Shown here piece by piece: positions 26,749-35,927 of a stretch of 64,000 nt of DNA. How positions within the stretch are numbered: position 1 is the stretch's first letter; the number at the start of each line of letters is the position of its first letter. The DNA lies in assembly GCF_046736345.1 (NCBI RefSeq), contig NZ_CP157210.1, forward strand, positions 2,976,001-3,040,000, written 5' to 3'. The position numbers and the translations under genes are program-made. Under the pieces are notes generated by a model. It saw only the letters and a list, made by a program, of their open reading frames with translations, searched no databases and had not been told where the DNA came from. This DNA comes from Hyphococcus formosus (GTDB lineage: Bacteria; Pseudomonadota; Alphaproteobacteria; Caulobacterales; Parvularculaceae).

Positions 26749-27155
26749 GCTTCATCCAAAAGCGTTACGACGATCTGCCGTGTATGGCTCGCATTGCGGT
26801 GTTCCAAAACAAAGATTCCCTGCCAGGTACCAATCAATAACCGTCCGTTTGCGAACGGTACCGTCAAGGACGTGCTTGTTATCATGGATTTGATATGCGC
26901 GGGCATATCGTCTGGCCCTTCTGCCGTGTGGCGGTAAGGACCATTTTCCGGTGCGGCCCGATCAAGCCAACTTATCAGGTCGCTGACAACGTCCGGGTCG
27001 GCATTTTCCTGAATGGTCAATGACGCGGAAGTGTGTTGAATAAAAATATGCGCAACACCAGACGAATTCCCGCAACGCGCGACTTCTTTTTGTATCTGCG
27101 CGGTGATTTCGGTCGCTGACTTTGCGTGCGTGGTCACTGAAAAGATAGAGGGCAT
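26745..27155 (-). CDS. yjbQ: YjbQ/UPF0047 family protein
   Basis: A 136-residue protein that is almost a complete match in layout to the YjbQ family (PF01894): N-terminal beta strands, FIQHTSASLTIQENADPDV, YRHTAEGPDDMPAHIKS and the C-terminal GTWQGIFVLEHR. Members have a putative metal-binding His triad and show weak thiamin-phosphate synthase activity in some assays, but their physiological role is unsettled. It is monocistronic and convergent with the small membrane protein gene. Confidence 0.92.
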   Translation of the reverse strand: MPSIFSVTTHAKSATEITAQIQKEVARCGNSSGVAHIFIQHTSASLTIQENADPDVVSDLISWLDRAAPENGPYRHTAEGPDDMPAHIKSMITSTSLTVPFANGRLLIGTWQGIFVLEHRNASHTRQIVVTLLDEA

Positions 27156-27267
27156 ATTACAAGCCTTTGATTTTTATTTGGTATTTAGAACAACAATTAT
27201 TTTGCAGCTAGGGGTGGAACAAGCCATACTCTAATGAAAGTATTACGGTTCATTGAGATAAAGTGCG

Positions 27268-27765
27268 TTGGTTTTGGAAGATATTGCATTCATCGACCTT
27301 GAGGCTTCTGGGCTTTCCGCAAGGTCATGGCCCATCGAAGTTGGATGGTGTTTTCAGAAAGGTAAGCCCAGCGCAAAGCTGATCCGGCCGGCGAATGAAT
27401 GGTCTCTCGACGATTGGGATGTCGGCGCAGAGGCGTTACACGGTGTTGCCTATGAAAATTTGCTCTCAAAGGGCGAAGCGTTGGAAGCGGTTTGCGAGAG
27501 CTTGAATACGGCACTTGCTGGCAAGGCGGTTTATTCTGATGCGCCGGATTGGGACGGGTTTTGGCTTTATCGGCTTTTTCAGGCCGCGCGCATCAGGCAA
27601 CAATTCATCCTGAGAGATCTTTACTCATTATTCCAATCGATCCCGGATGACAAAATGCGCGAATATATTGATCGCGTCGATAAAGAAGCGCCGCGGCAGC
27701 ACCGGGCGATCCCGGATGTTTTGCATATGCGTGCACTTTATTCACTCGCTGCATCTCAAGATTGA
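27268..27765 (+). CDS. DEDDh-type 3'-5' exonuclease-like protein
   Basis: A 165-residue protein with the layout of a small DEDDh nuclease: FIDLEASGLS near the N-terminus (DxE motif), APDWDGFWL in the middle (Asp of motif II) and HRAIPDV near residue 147 (His-x4-Asp, motif III). Relatives annotated as exonuclease or transcriptional regulator are common in Alphaproteobacteria. Substrate is unknown; RNA or short oligonucleotides are possible. No ATG is near the start: TTG at 27268 or TTG at 27274 must be used, without an obvious ribosome site. Confidence 0.7.
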   Translation: MVLEDIAFIDLEASGLSARSWPIEVGWCFQKGKPSAKLIRPANEWSLDDWDVGAEALHGVAYENLLSKGEALEAVCESLNTALAGKAVYSDAPDWDGFWLYRLFQAARIRQQFILRDLYSLFQSIPDDKMREYIDRVDKEAPRQHRAIPDVLHMRALYSLAASQD

Positions 27766-27795
27766 TTCTGCAGGCGATTTGGTCACATTCATCCA

Positions 27796-28662
27796 ATGAC
27801 ATCGACATTAATCTCTCCGGTCCGCTTTAATATTGCATTGGAAGACGGGTCCTTGGCGGGGCTGCATTGGCCAAATCCCGATATGCCGCCCCTGTTGTTT
27901 TGTCATGCGACGGGGTTTTGCGCATCGACCTATAAACACATGTTGGCGCAATTGGCGGATCAATTCGATGTCTATGCGATTGATATGCGAGGGCATGGCA
28001 AAACCAATCTTCCGATTAATCCGAGCCAATTAAAATCGTGGCATATCTATGCGAGCGATATCCAAAAGTTTTTGGATATCGAAAACCGCAACGATTGGAC
28101 CATTGCCGGCCACTCTATGGGCGGGGTAACTGCGGTCATGGCCGCAGATGGACGGGACGATATAAACGCCGTTCGTCTGGTTGAACCTGTGGCGGTTTCA
28201 TCAGCACTGAATTTACTGGCTCGGACACCGCTTTGGGAGTGGTACAAGGCCAAAATGCCATTGGTAAAACAAGCTGCTGGACGCCGAGCCACATGGGCAG
28301 ACCGTGATGAAGTCATCAAAACCTATTCCCGCAAACGATTATTCAGCAGCTGGGCTCCCGGCGCGCTTGAAAATTATCTTGAGGATGGCCTGAAAGCGGG
28401 AGGCGACGGTGTTCGTTTATCCTGCCATCCCGAATGGGAGGCAGCGACTTTTGGTGCCTTGGCAAATCGTTTTTGGCCCGTTTTGAGAGCGATTGGCAGC
28501 AAAACCAAGCTATTAGCGGTCCGCCATCCGACGTCCACCGTTCCCGCATTCGCCCATAAACGCCTTGCCGCGCTCGTTGATACGTTTGAGGTGATGGACG
28601 GGGCGAGCCACCTAGCCCCGATGGAAAGCCCGAAGGAAATCGCTCAATTTATGAGTGCATAA
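27796..28662 (+). CDS. alpha/beta hydrolase
   Basis: A 288-residue alpha/beta-hydrolase fold protein. The nucleophile elbow GHSMGG has Ser at about residue 107; the His in GASHLAPME at about residue 272 and an Asp between them complete the triad. The oxyanion region is CHATGFCAS, an HG-like turn with Ala replacing the Gly. No signal peptide is present, so it is probably cytoplasmic. It follows the exonuclease-like gene by 30 nt. The substrate cannot be told from sequence; esterase or lipase-type hydrolysis is likely. Confidence 0.85.
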   Translation: MTSTLISPVRFNIALEDGSLAGLHWPNPDMPPLLFCHATGFCASTYKHMLAQLADQFDVYAIDMRGHGKTNLPINPSQLKSWHIYASDIQKFLDIENRNDWTIAGHSMGGVTAVMAADGRDDINAVRLVEPVAVSSALNLLARTPLWEWYKAKMPLVKQAAGRRATWADRDEVIKTYSRKRLFSSWAPGALENYLEDGLKAGGDGVRLSCHPEWEAATFGALANRFWPVLRAIGSKTKLLAVRHPTSTVPAFAHKRLAALVDTFEVMDGASHLAPMESPKEIAQFMSA

Positions 28663-28820
28663 AGGCAATTTCTGCGAAAAATAATGCCCCTCAGGCCAAT
28701 TGCATGGGCCCTAGGGTTGGAGCCGCGCCGGCTTTTTGCTAAGCGTGCGCCCTAAGTTCTCCGAGAGGGATCGCCAGAGCGCGGGTGCATCTGGTGAAGG
28801 ATTGAGAAGAAAGGGATACA

Positions 28821-29612
28821 ATGAGCGAGGCGCAAGCAGCTCCCCAAGTGACCGGACAGATGTTCTTGTATGAACGCCCGGAGCTTTTGACGAAAGAAGA
28901 GCATGGCAACCTTGGCCTAAAGCCTGTTGACCGGCCATTTGATTTTGCCGCGAAAGCGCGCGCTGTTCCAGTGACGATGAGCGAAGTGCCATCGGCGATG
29001 AAAGATTACCCGTTAATCTTCATGACCAAGGAGCAACCACAATTATTGGCGGTCACCGGTCTTTATGACGATGTGAACCTGTTTGTTGACGAGAATGGTC
29101 ACTGGGAAGAGTTCCGTTATATTCCCGGTTATCTTCGCCGTTATCCTTTCGGCCTTGCGTCTGAGACCGGCTCTGATCGCATGGCGATTGTCGTTGATCG
29201 TGCCTATGGTGGCCTTGGTACCGATGCAGAAGTTCCGTTGTTCAATAATGGTGAACTTGCTGAACAGACGCAGGCTGCGGTTGATTTTTGTAAGAACTAT
29301 GAACGCGACCGTCATATGACAGAGCAGTTCGCGAAGGTTCTGAGTGATCTTGAGCTAATCCAGCCACAAACCGGTCAGTACACACCGCAAGGTGCGACTG
29401 AGCAGGTTTCGTTCGCGCAGTATTTCGGGATTGATGAAACTCGTCTCAACGAATTGTCAGACGAAAAGGCGACCGAACTTCGCCGCAATGGAACGCTTCC
29501 ATTGGCCTATGCGATCCTCATGTCCATGGGGAATTGGCGCACGCTTCTTCAGCGCCGGGCAAAGCGTTTCAATCTTTCTGAAGCTGATATCTTCAAACCT
29601 GCCGTAAACTAG
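28821..29612 (+). CDS. sapC: SapC family protein
   Basis: A 263-residue protein of the SapC family (PF07277), named after a Campylobacter S-layer-associated gene but of unknown function. Diagnostic segments are VPVTMSEVPSAMKDYPLIF near the N-terminus, YDDVNLFVDENGHWEEFRYIPGYLRRYPF in the middle (seen here as two adjoining blocks) and a C-terminal ILMSMGNWRTLLQRRAKRF. No signal peptide or membrane helix is seen. In many alphaproteobacteria such genes lie beside TonB receptors or tryptophan halogenases; here they do not. It is followed by an intrinsic terminator, so it is probably monocistronic. Confidence 0.85.
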   Translation: MSEAQAAPQVTGQMFLYERPELLTKEEHGNLGLKPVDRPFDFAAKARAVPVTMSEVPSAMKDYPLIFMTKEQPQLLAVTGLYDDVNLFVDENGHWEEFRYIPGYLRRYPFGLASETGSDRMAIVVDRAYGGLGTDAEVPLFNNGELAEQTQAAVDFCKNYERDRHMTEQFAKVLSDLELIQPQTGQYTPQGATEQVSFAQYFGIDETRLNELSDEKATELRRNGTLPLAYAILMSMGNWRTLLQRRAKRFNLSEADIFKPAVN

Positions 29613-29636
29613 GCGGAAATACGAAGCGGAAATTTT

Positions 29637-29672
29637 AAAGCCGGGCCGGTAATTATCGGCTCGGCTTTTTTT
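29637..29672 (+). terminator. intrinsic terminator after the SapC-like gene
   Basis: An imperfect GC-rich hairpin, AAAGCCGGGCCG with a distal CGGCTCGGCTTT arm, followed by a run of T. It lies 25 nt after the stop and isolates the DsbD-like gene downstream. Confidence 0.8.
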
Positions 29673-29753
29673 CTTCACATTATCACGAGAAGCGAGCAGC
29701 GGAGTGGGAATTTGATTGGCAGTATCAATCGGTTTCGCTACCTAGGAGAGATG

Positions 29754-31847
29754 ATGAAGCCTCTCCATTTTCGACTGATCACGGTATTTTTTTTGTGCCT
29801 ATGGGCCTTTGGCAACGCCAATGCCCAGACGGCGATCGAAAACGAATATACGAAATCCGAAATTCTTCCTGAGAAAGAGGCGCTCGTGCCGGGCGAAACG
29901 ACTTGGTTCGCCCTACGCCAGGAACTGCGCGATGGCTGGCACGTATTCTGGATAAATCCAGGCGACGCCGGGCTTCCGCTAAATTTGCGCTGGACCCTGC
30001 CGAAAGGGTTTTCCGCTGGGGCCGTACAGCATCCGGTGCCGGAATATATCCCGGTGGGGCCACTCGCCAGTTATGCGCATGAGGGCGAGCCGGTTTTTTT
30101 AGTACCGCTTGAGGTCCCCTCCGATGCGCCGGTCGGCAGCGACGTCGAGATTGTGATTGATGCCTCGTGGCAAACTTGTGAGGAAATCTGCGTCCCGGAG
30201 GAGGGGCAATTTTCCTTCCGCATGCCTGTCAGGGCTTCCGCGCCGCTCATTGAGGAGAATGCGGAAATTTTTGCGACCGCGCGGGAAAAATTACCGGATA
30301 ATTTATCTGGTAGCGCGTCTGTCTCGCCGAACGGTGACCGGTATGAATTAGTAGTTGAAGACTTTTCTGACGCGCGTGGCCAAGAGGTTTTTTTCTTTGC
30401 GGAGCCCGAAGGGCTAATTGAGCCGTCTGCGGAGCAAAACGCAGAGCGGTTTGAAAATAACTTAAAATTATCCATGAAGCCGGGTTGGCTCGACCGGTTT
30501 GATGCGCAAACCCTCAATGGCGTCCTGCTTGTCGATGGGCAGGGGTATGCCGTGTCAGCGGCATTAACGGCACCCTTAGAGATTAAAAATTTAGCGCCCG
30601 CGCCAACGGTGCAAGCCGCCGGGCAGAACTTTGTCTTCCTTCTGATGCTGGCCTTGTTGGGCGGCCTCATCCTGAACATCATGCCATGCGTGTTCCCGAT
30701 TGTTTTCATCAAGGCCGCGTCTTTCATGAAGAGCGCGCAGTCGTCACCAGAAGCCGTTCGATTGCATGGCCTTCTCTATACCGCTGGCGTGATCTCCATG
30801 TTCTTTCTACTGGGTGGGAGCTTGTTACTGTTACGCGCAGGTGGTGAACAATTTGGTTGGGGATTTCATCTGCAATCGCCGATCGTCGTCGCGTTTTCGG
30901 CATTGGTCTTATTGATGGTTGGCCTCAACCTCGCAGGGCTTTATTCGGTCGGTGCAGGATTGGCCGGTACCGGCCAGAACCTTGCGGCGAAAGATGGAGC
31001 GCTTGGGGCGTTCTTTACGGGTGTGCTTGCGGTGGTGGTCGCCGCACCTTGTATCGGGCCGCTAATGAGCGCGCCGATGGGGGCCGCATTAATCTTGCCA
31101 CCACTTGCCGCGATGGGCATTTTCCTCGCGCTCGGTCTTGGCTTGGCATTGCCCTATCTGGTGCTTTCGCTAGCGCCAGCCTTGAGCGCTTATCTCCCAA
31201 AACCGGGACCTTGGATGGTGACTTTCAAACAAGCGCTCGCATTCCCTGTTTTTGCTGCCGCCGGATATTTTCTTTGGGTGCTGGCGCAACAGGCGGCCGG
31301 ATCAGGGCTTGCGATCGCAATTGCCAGCGCAGTCGCATTGGCCTTGGCGGCGTGGCTTTTTGAAAAGAGTAAGACCGAAGATCGACGCGGATTTGTTTTG
31401 CGGATCGTTTCCGCCGTTATCACCGTTTTTGCGATTGCTCCCGTCGCTAACCTCGAATCGAATATGTCGCGAAAAACCGTGATGGTTGGCGAAACCCACG
31501 GCGCGATGCGGGCCGTACCCTATAGCGCCGAAGCACTCGACCAATATCGCCGTGACGGGGTGTCGGTTTTCATCGATTTTACAGCGGCATGGTGTGTGAC
31601 CTGCCAGTTCAATAAGCTCACCGTCTTTTCTGATGAGGAACTCGGAGCCGATTTTGCGGCGGCTGGAAATGTTTTCATGGTAGCCGATTGGACTGTTCGT
31701 GATCCTGAGATCACAGCCGCGCTTGAGGCCTTTGGGGCCAGCGGTGTACCGCTATATGTGGCATATCCGGCGGAAAAAGAGCCAGTGATCGTGTCGCAGC
31801 CATTAACCAAAAATAGCGTCAGGGAGGCGATGGGCCTAACGCGTTAG
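29754..31847 (+). CDS. dsbD: DsbD/ScsB-like protein-disulphide reductase
   Basis: A 697-residue inner-membrane thiol transporter. The signal peptide (FRLITVFFLCLWAFGNANAQ) precedes a periplasmic N-terminal domain (about 25-285), a polytopic core with the redox Cys in NIMPCVFP (about 312) and APCIGP (about 433), and a C-terminal thioredoxin-like domain with WCVTC (about 614-617). It carries electrons from cytoplasmic thioredoxin to periplasmic targets. The size and N-terminal domain resemble the ScsB-type branch. ATG at 29754 is preferred, since AGGAG is 5 nt upstream; the ATG at 29751 and an upstream TTG are alternatives. Confidence 0.9.
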   Translation: MKPLHFRLITVFFLCLWAFGNANAQTAIENEYTKSEILPEKEALVPGETTWFALRQELRDGWHVFWINPGDAGLPLNLRWTLPKGFSAGAVQHPVPEYIPVGPLASYAHEGEPVFLVPLEVPSDAPVGSDVEIVIDASWQTCEEICVPEEGQFSFRMPVRASAPLIEENAEIFATAREKLPDNLSGSASVSPNGDRYELVVEDFSDARGQEVFFFAEPEGLIEPSAEQNAERFENNLKLSMKPGWLDRFDAQTLNGVLLVDGQGYAVSAALTAPLEIKNLAPAPTVQAAGQNFVFLLMLALLGGLILNIMPCVFPIVFIKAASFMKSAQSSPEAVRLHGLLYTAGVISMFFLLGGSLLLLRAGGEQFGWGFHLQSPIVVAFSALVLLMVGLNLAGLYSVGAGLAGTGQNLAAKDGALGAFFTGVLAVVVAAPCIGPLMSAPMGAALILPPLAAMGIFLALGLGLALPYLVLSLAPALSAYLPKPGPWMVTFKQALAFPVFAAAGYFLWVLAQQAAGSGLAIAIASAVALALAAWLFEKSKTEDRRGFVLRIVSAVITVFAIAPVANLESNMSRKTVMVGETHGAMRAVPYSAEALDQYRRDGVSVFIDFTAAWCVTCQFNKLTVFSDEELGADFAAAGNVFMVADWTVRDPEITAALEAFGASGVPLYVAYPAEKEPVIVSQPLTKNSVREAMGLTR

Positions 31848-32015
31848 CGTTGAAATTTGGGCGATCTGGGGCGGATTTTCATTGGCCCGGTGTTCCATTT
31901 CATATGCCTTGGCACCAAAAATAAAGGTTATCACCATGAGCGCTGTGACGCTCGTTAGGGCGCGTTTGAGCAATCGGGTTTTCAAAGATAATGTTGAATT
32001 GGGCGAGTTTTCCAT
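31836..32015 (-). CDS. possible small membrane protein (59 residues)
   Basis: A short frame on the minus strand starting with ATG at 32015. The product has a basic N-terminal segment (LKTRLLKRA), one hydrophobic helix (TSVTALMVITFIFGAKAY) and a polar tail; its last codons overlap the 3' end of the DsbD-like gene by 12 nt. The basic-then-hydrophobic layout fits a real inner-membrane peptide, and otherwise this interval would be empty. No convincing ribosome site is visible, so support is limited. Confidence 0.35.
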   Translation of the reverse strand: MENSPNSTLSLKTRLLKRALTSVTALMVITFIFGAKAYEMEHRANENPPQIAQISTLTR

Positions 32016-32122
32016 AAGCGGTTGTTTACTGGGTTTTCCTTAAAACGCGTTGAGGATGACATTTAAAATCCGTATTACTTTCAGAAGTTTACTAAGAAAT
32101 TGCTAGAAAGGTGCCGCACTCG

Positions 32123-33784
32123 ATGATCGAGCCCTCCAAGACACCAGAATGGTCCGCGCTGAACGCTGACGCGGAAAACCTCGCTGACAGCCACATGCGG
32201 ACCTTGTTCGCCGATGATCCGGCACGTTTCGAAAAATATTCACTCGAAGCGGCGGGACTGTTTCTGGATTATTCCAAGAACAAGATCACTGATGATGTTC
32301 TTGATCACCTGATTGCGTTGGCAAACGCCGTAGATCTCGAAGGTGCACGGGGGCGGATGTTCAGTGGTGAGCCCATAAACAGTACCGAAAATCGCGCGGT
32401 CCTTCACGCCGCTTTGCGCGACTTTTCCATGCGCGATTATTTCGTCGATGGTGAAAAGGTAACGCCAAAAATCCGTGCAGAACTCAAAAAGATGGAGAGT
32501 TTTGCGAGTGGCATTCATCGCGGTGGGCGTACTGGATACTCCGGTAAACCGCTCGATACGGTTGTGAATATCGGTATAGGCGGTTCTGATTTGGGGCCTC
32601 AAATGGTTGTTGAAGCGCTGCGCCCATACTGGATAAAGGGCCGCAGAAGCTTTTTCGTGTCGAATGTAGATGGACAACAACTGACCGATACATTGGCGCA
32701 GATTGACCCCGAAACAACCCTGTTTGTTGTTGCGTCAAAAACCTTCACCACGCAGGAAACCATGACTAACGCAGAAAGCGCGCGGAAATGGTTTATTGAT
32801 AATGGCGGCAAAGATGTCGCGAAACATTTTGTTGCGCTTTCGACCAATCGATATGCAGTTGAAGCTTTTGGTATCGATACGGATAATATGTTCGAGTTTT
32901 GGGAATGGGTCGGTGGACGCTATTCCCTTTGGTCGGCGATCGGGCTCTCAATTGTGCTTCAAATAGGGTTCGAAAATTTCAAAGCGCTGTTGAAGGGCGC
33001 GCATTTGATGGACGAGCACTTTAGAAGCGCGCCCTTGCGGCAGAATATGCCGGCTTTGCTAGCATTGGTTGGTGTCTGGAACCGTAATTTTATCGGTGCC
33101 GCTTCGCATGCGGTCTTGCCTTATGATCAACATTTATTACGTCTTCCCGCCTATTTGCAGCAGGCCGATATGGAATCAAATGGCAAGCGAACAAATATTG
33201 ACGGTGAGGTTGTAAAGCATGCAACCGGGCCAATTATATTTGGCGAGCCGGGGACCAATGGGCAACATGCATTTTACCAATTGTTGCATCAGGGTACGGA
33301 TATAATATCTGCTGACTTCATTGCACCAGCGATCAGCCAGTCTGAAACCGGCGATCACCATGAAAAATTATTGTCGAACTTCTTGGCCCAAACCGAAGCG
33401 TTAATGCTGGGCAAAACCGAAAAAGAAGTGCGCAATGAATTGCGTGAAGACGGCACGGCAAAACCGCAAATTGATGCGCTGGCACCGCACAAGGTTTTTC
33501 CGGGCGATCGGCCAACCAACACCATTTTAATGGAAAAGCTGACACCAGAGACGTTGGGTGCGCTAATCGCGCTTTATGAGCATAAAATCTTTTGTCAGGG
33601 CATTGTTTGGGGGGTCAATTCTTTCGACCAATGGGGCGTCGAACTGGGTAAGGTGTTGGCGAAGTCAATTTTGCCGGAATTGTCACCCATTGCGGGTTCA
33701 AAGCCCGAGGCGGCGAACCATGATGCGTCAACAAATGGCCTTATTAACCGGATAAATAGTCTGCGCTCTCAAGCGAAAGATTGA
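32123..33784 (+). CDS. pgi: glucose-6-phosphate isomerase
   Basis: Full-length Pgi of 553 residues that interconverts glucose-6-phosphate and fructose-6-phosphate. Signature blocks are present: VNIGIGGSDLGPQMV (about 150-165), SKTFTTQETMTNA, GGRYSLWSAIGLS, the catalytic-Glu region QADMESNGKR, the catalytic-His region GTNGQHAFYQLLHQGT, and SFDQWGVELGK near the C-terminus. ATG at 32123 is preferred, with AAAGG upstream; a GTG at 32111 would add four residues. It is followed 7 nt later by a cyclophilin gene. Confidence 0.96.
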   Translation: MIEPSKTPEWSALNADAENLADSHMRTLFADDPARFEKYSLEAAGLFLDYSKNKITDDVLDHLIALANAVDLEGARGRMFSGEPINSTENRAVLHAALRDFSMRDYFVDGEKVTPKIRAELKKMESFASGIHRGGRTGYSGKPLDTVVNIGIGGSDLGPQMVVEALRPYWIKGRRSFFVSNVDGQQLTDTLAQIDPETTLFVVASKTFTTQETMTNAESARKWFIDNGGKDVAKHFVALSTNRYAVEAFGIDTDNMFEFWEWVGGRYSLWSAIGLSIVLQIGFENFKALLKGAHLMDEHFRSAPLRQNMPALLALVGVWNRNFIGAASHAVLPYDQHLLRLPAYLQQADMESNGKRTNIDGEVVKHATGPIIFGEPGTNGQHAFYQLLHQGTDIISADFIAPAISQSETGDHHEKLLSNFLAQTEALMLGKTEKEVRNELREDGTAKPQIDALAPHKVFPGDRPTNTILMEKLTPETLGALIALYEHKIFCQGIVWGVNSFDQWGVELGKVLAKSILPELSPIAGSKPEAANHDASTNGLINRINSLRSQAKD

Positions 33785-33791
33785 GGTATTC

Positions 33792-34388
33792 ATGATACGG
33801 AAAATTATAGCTTTTTTTGCTGCTAGTTTGCTGTTTGTCGGCATGGCGCATGCTGACGACGCAGTCGCCACGCACGCAAAGATTCAAACATCGATGGGCG
33901 ATATAATCGTCGAGCTATATCCCGAAGAGGCACCGATTACGGTTGAGAATTTTCTGCAATACGCCACCAAAGGCCATTACGACCGCACGCTTATTCATCG
34001 TGTTGTGCATGGCTATGTGATTCAGGGCGGCGGTTATTCGCGGCTCTACACAGAGCGCATCACGCGTGATCCGATCCCCTATGAGGGCGATAACGGCGTG
34101 AAAAATGACCGGGGAACCATTGCGATGGCGCGCGGCAACAAACCCGACAGTGCGCAAGCGCAGTGGTTTATCAACCTCCAGGACAATCCCAAACTTAACC
34201 ACCGGGTCACCGATCTCGGCCCGATCTATGGCTATACTGTTTTTGGCAAGGTAGTCGAAGGTATGGATGTCGTAGACGCAATTGGCGGCGTTTCTACGGG
34301 GGCCGCAGGGCCTTTCGACGCCGAAGTGCCAATAGATCAGATCTTCATCAACCGAATTGACCCAATTGAGTGGCCGGCGGCGGAATAG
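33792..34388 (+). CDS. ppiA: periplasmic cyclophilin-type peptidyl-prolyl isomerase
   Basis: A 198-residue protein with a signal peptide (KIIAFFAASLLFVGMAHA) and a cyclophilin domain: ITVENFLQYATKGHYDRTLIHRVVHG (here in two adjoining blocks), VIQGGGYS, NDRGTIAMARGNKPDSAQAQWFIN and VFGKVVEGMDVVD. It catalyses cis-trans isomerisation of X-Pro bonds during folding of exported proteins. The charged LYPEEAP in place of the more common LFPDKAP is within family variation. It begins 7 nt after pgi and may be co-transcribed. Confidence 0.93.
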   Translation: MIRKIIAFFAASLLFVGMAHADDAVATHAKIQTSMGDIIVELYPEEAPITVENFLQYATKGHYDRTLIHRVVHGYVIQGGGYSRLYTERITRDPIPYEGDNGVKNDRGTIAMARGNKPDSAQAQWFINLQDNPKLNHRVTDLGPIYGYTVFGKVVEGMDVVDAIGGVSTGAAGPFDAEVPIDQIFINRIDPIEWPAAE

Positions 34389-34454
34389 GGGAAATTGCCT
34401 CGATGCGCGGGGGATCATTGCCCCTAGCGGCGTTATCATATATCCCGCGCTATT

Positions 34455-35927
34455 ATGGCGAAAAAACAAAAGACATTCCGACCCAAGGCGCGGGTACCGC
34501 GCGGCTTCCGTGACCGTTTAGGCGCAGAGATTGTTGCTGAGCGTGAAATGCTCTCGCGGATCAGTGCCGTTTATGAAGCGCATGGGTTCGACCCGCTCGA
34601 AACGCCGGCGTTCGAATATACCGATGCGCTGGGCAAATTCCTGCCGGATGTAGATCGTCCCAATCAGGGCGTTTTCTCGCTACAAGATGATGACCAGCAA
34701 TGGATGAGCCTGCGCTATGATCTGACCGCACCCTTGGCGCGGTTCGTGGCTGAAAACTACGATAGCCTGCCAAAACCATTCAGGCGTTATCAGGTTGGGC
34801 CGGTTTGGCGAAACGAAAAACCGGGACCAGGGCGTTTTCGCCAATTTACGCAATGCGACGCCGATACGGTCGGAGCGCCTGCGCCATATGCGGATGCAGA
34901 AATGTGCGCCATGTTTTGCGACGTCATCGAAGCCGCCGGGATTAACAAGGGCGAATATTTTATCCGGGTCAGCAACCGAAAGATTGTTGACGGGCTATTT
35001 GAAAAAATTGGTCTTGATGGTTACGATAGCGCTGAGATGCGACTTACCGTCATGCGGTCAATGGATAAGTTTGATCGTCTGGGTGATACCGGGGTGGCGT
35101 TATTGCTCGGCGAGGGACGCAAGGACGAGTCCGGTGATTTTACCGAAGGCGCTAAGTTGGATGATGCCAATATCGAGGCGGTGCTTTCATTTTTGAAATC
35201 GGGGCAGGCGGACAATCCGCTTGGTGCCATCGAAGCCATTCTCGGAGAGACAAATAGCGGTAGCGCAGGACTTGCGGAGCTTAACGGCATTCAAAACGCT
35301 ATTCCGGATTTTGCAGACCGGTCGATTTTGTTCGATTGCTCTGTGATCCGTGGGCTCGAATATTATACCGGGCCAGTATTCGAAGCCGAGCTAACCACTA
35401 CGATCAAAGACGCCAAAGGGCGGCCCGTGCAGATCGGATCAGTGGGCGGCGGCGGGCGCTATGATGGATTGGTGAAACGGTTCAAGGGCGTAGAAGTGCC
35501 CGCCGTTGGCTTTTCGGTTGGCGTTTCGCGCTTGCTTGCGGCGCTTGAATTACAGCAGGGTGCACGATCAGCGGCAGAAGGGCCGGTTATTGTTCTTGCG
35601 CTCGAAAAAGATCAGATGGCGTCGTATCAAACCATGGCTGCTGAATTGCGCGCCGCAGGTATTCGAAGCGAAGTTTATCTCGGTGGGTCGAACTTCGCCA
35701 AGCAATTGAAATATGCCGATAAGCGTGCGGCACCGCTCGCGATCATTCAAGGCGAAGATGAGCGCGAAAAGGGTGAAATCACGATCAAAGATCTCATCCT
35801 CGGGTCCGAATTATCAAAGCAGATCGAAGATAATGCGGAATGGCGCGAAGAGCAGCCAGCGCAATTCTCTGTCCCTAGGTCCGAACTCGTTTCCGCCGTC
35901 AAAAAAACGATTGCGCGGCATCGCTAG
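34455..35927 (+). CDS. hisS: histidyl-tRNA synthetase
   Basis: Class II aminoacyl-tRNA synthetase of 490 residues. Motif 2 is FRRYQVGPVWRNEKPGPGRF, motif 3 is VGFSVGVSRLLAALEL, and the histidine-specific RGLEYYTGPVFE is present at about residue 297. The C-terminal anticodon-binding domain spans about 375-490. The protein is somewhat longer than the E. coli type, matching the alphaproteobacterial form. The stop interlocks with that of the convergent AEC transporter gene in the palindrome CTAG. Confidence 0.95.
   Translation: MAKKQKTFRPKARVPRGFRDRLGAEIVAEREMLSRISAVYEAHGFDPLETPAFEYTDALGKFLPDVDRPNQGVFSLQDDDQQWMSLRYDLTAPLARFVAENYDSLPKPFRRYQVGPVWRNEKPGPGRFRQFTQCDADTVGAPAPYADAEMCAMFCDVIEAAGINKGEYFIRVSNRKIVDGLFEKIGLDGYDSAEMRLTVMRSMDKFDRLGDTGVALLLGEGRKDESGDFTEGAKLDDANIEAVLSFLKSGQADNPLGAIEAILGETNSGSAGLAELNGIQNAIPDFADRSILFDCSVIRGLEYYTGPVFEAELTTTIKDAKGRPVQIGSVGGGGRYDGLVKRFKGVEVPAVGFSVGVSRLLAALELQQGARSAAEGPVIVLALEKDQMASYQTMAAELRAAGIRSEVYLGGSNFAKQLKYADKRAAPLAIIQGEDEREKGEITIKDLILGSELSKQIEDNAEWREEQPAQFSVPRSELVSAVKKTIARHR

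Noticed and set aside
30071..30727. 218-codon minus-strand frame
   Set aside because: Antisense to the DsbD-like gene, whose signal peptide and CxxC motifs are certain.
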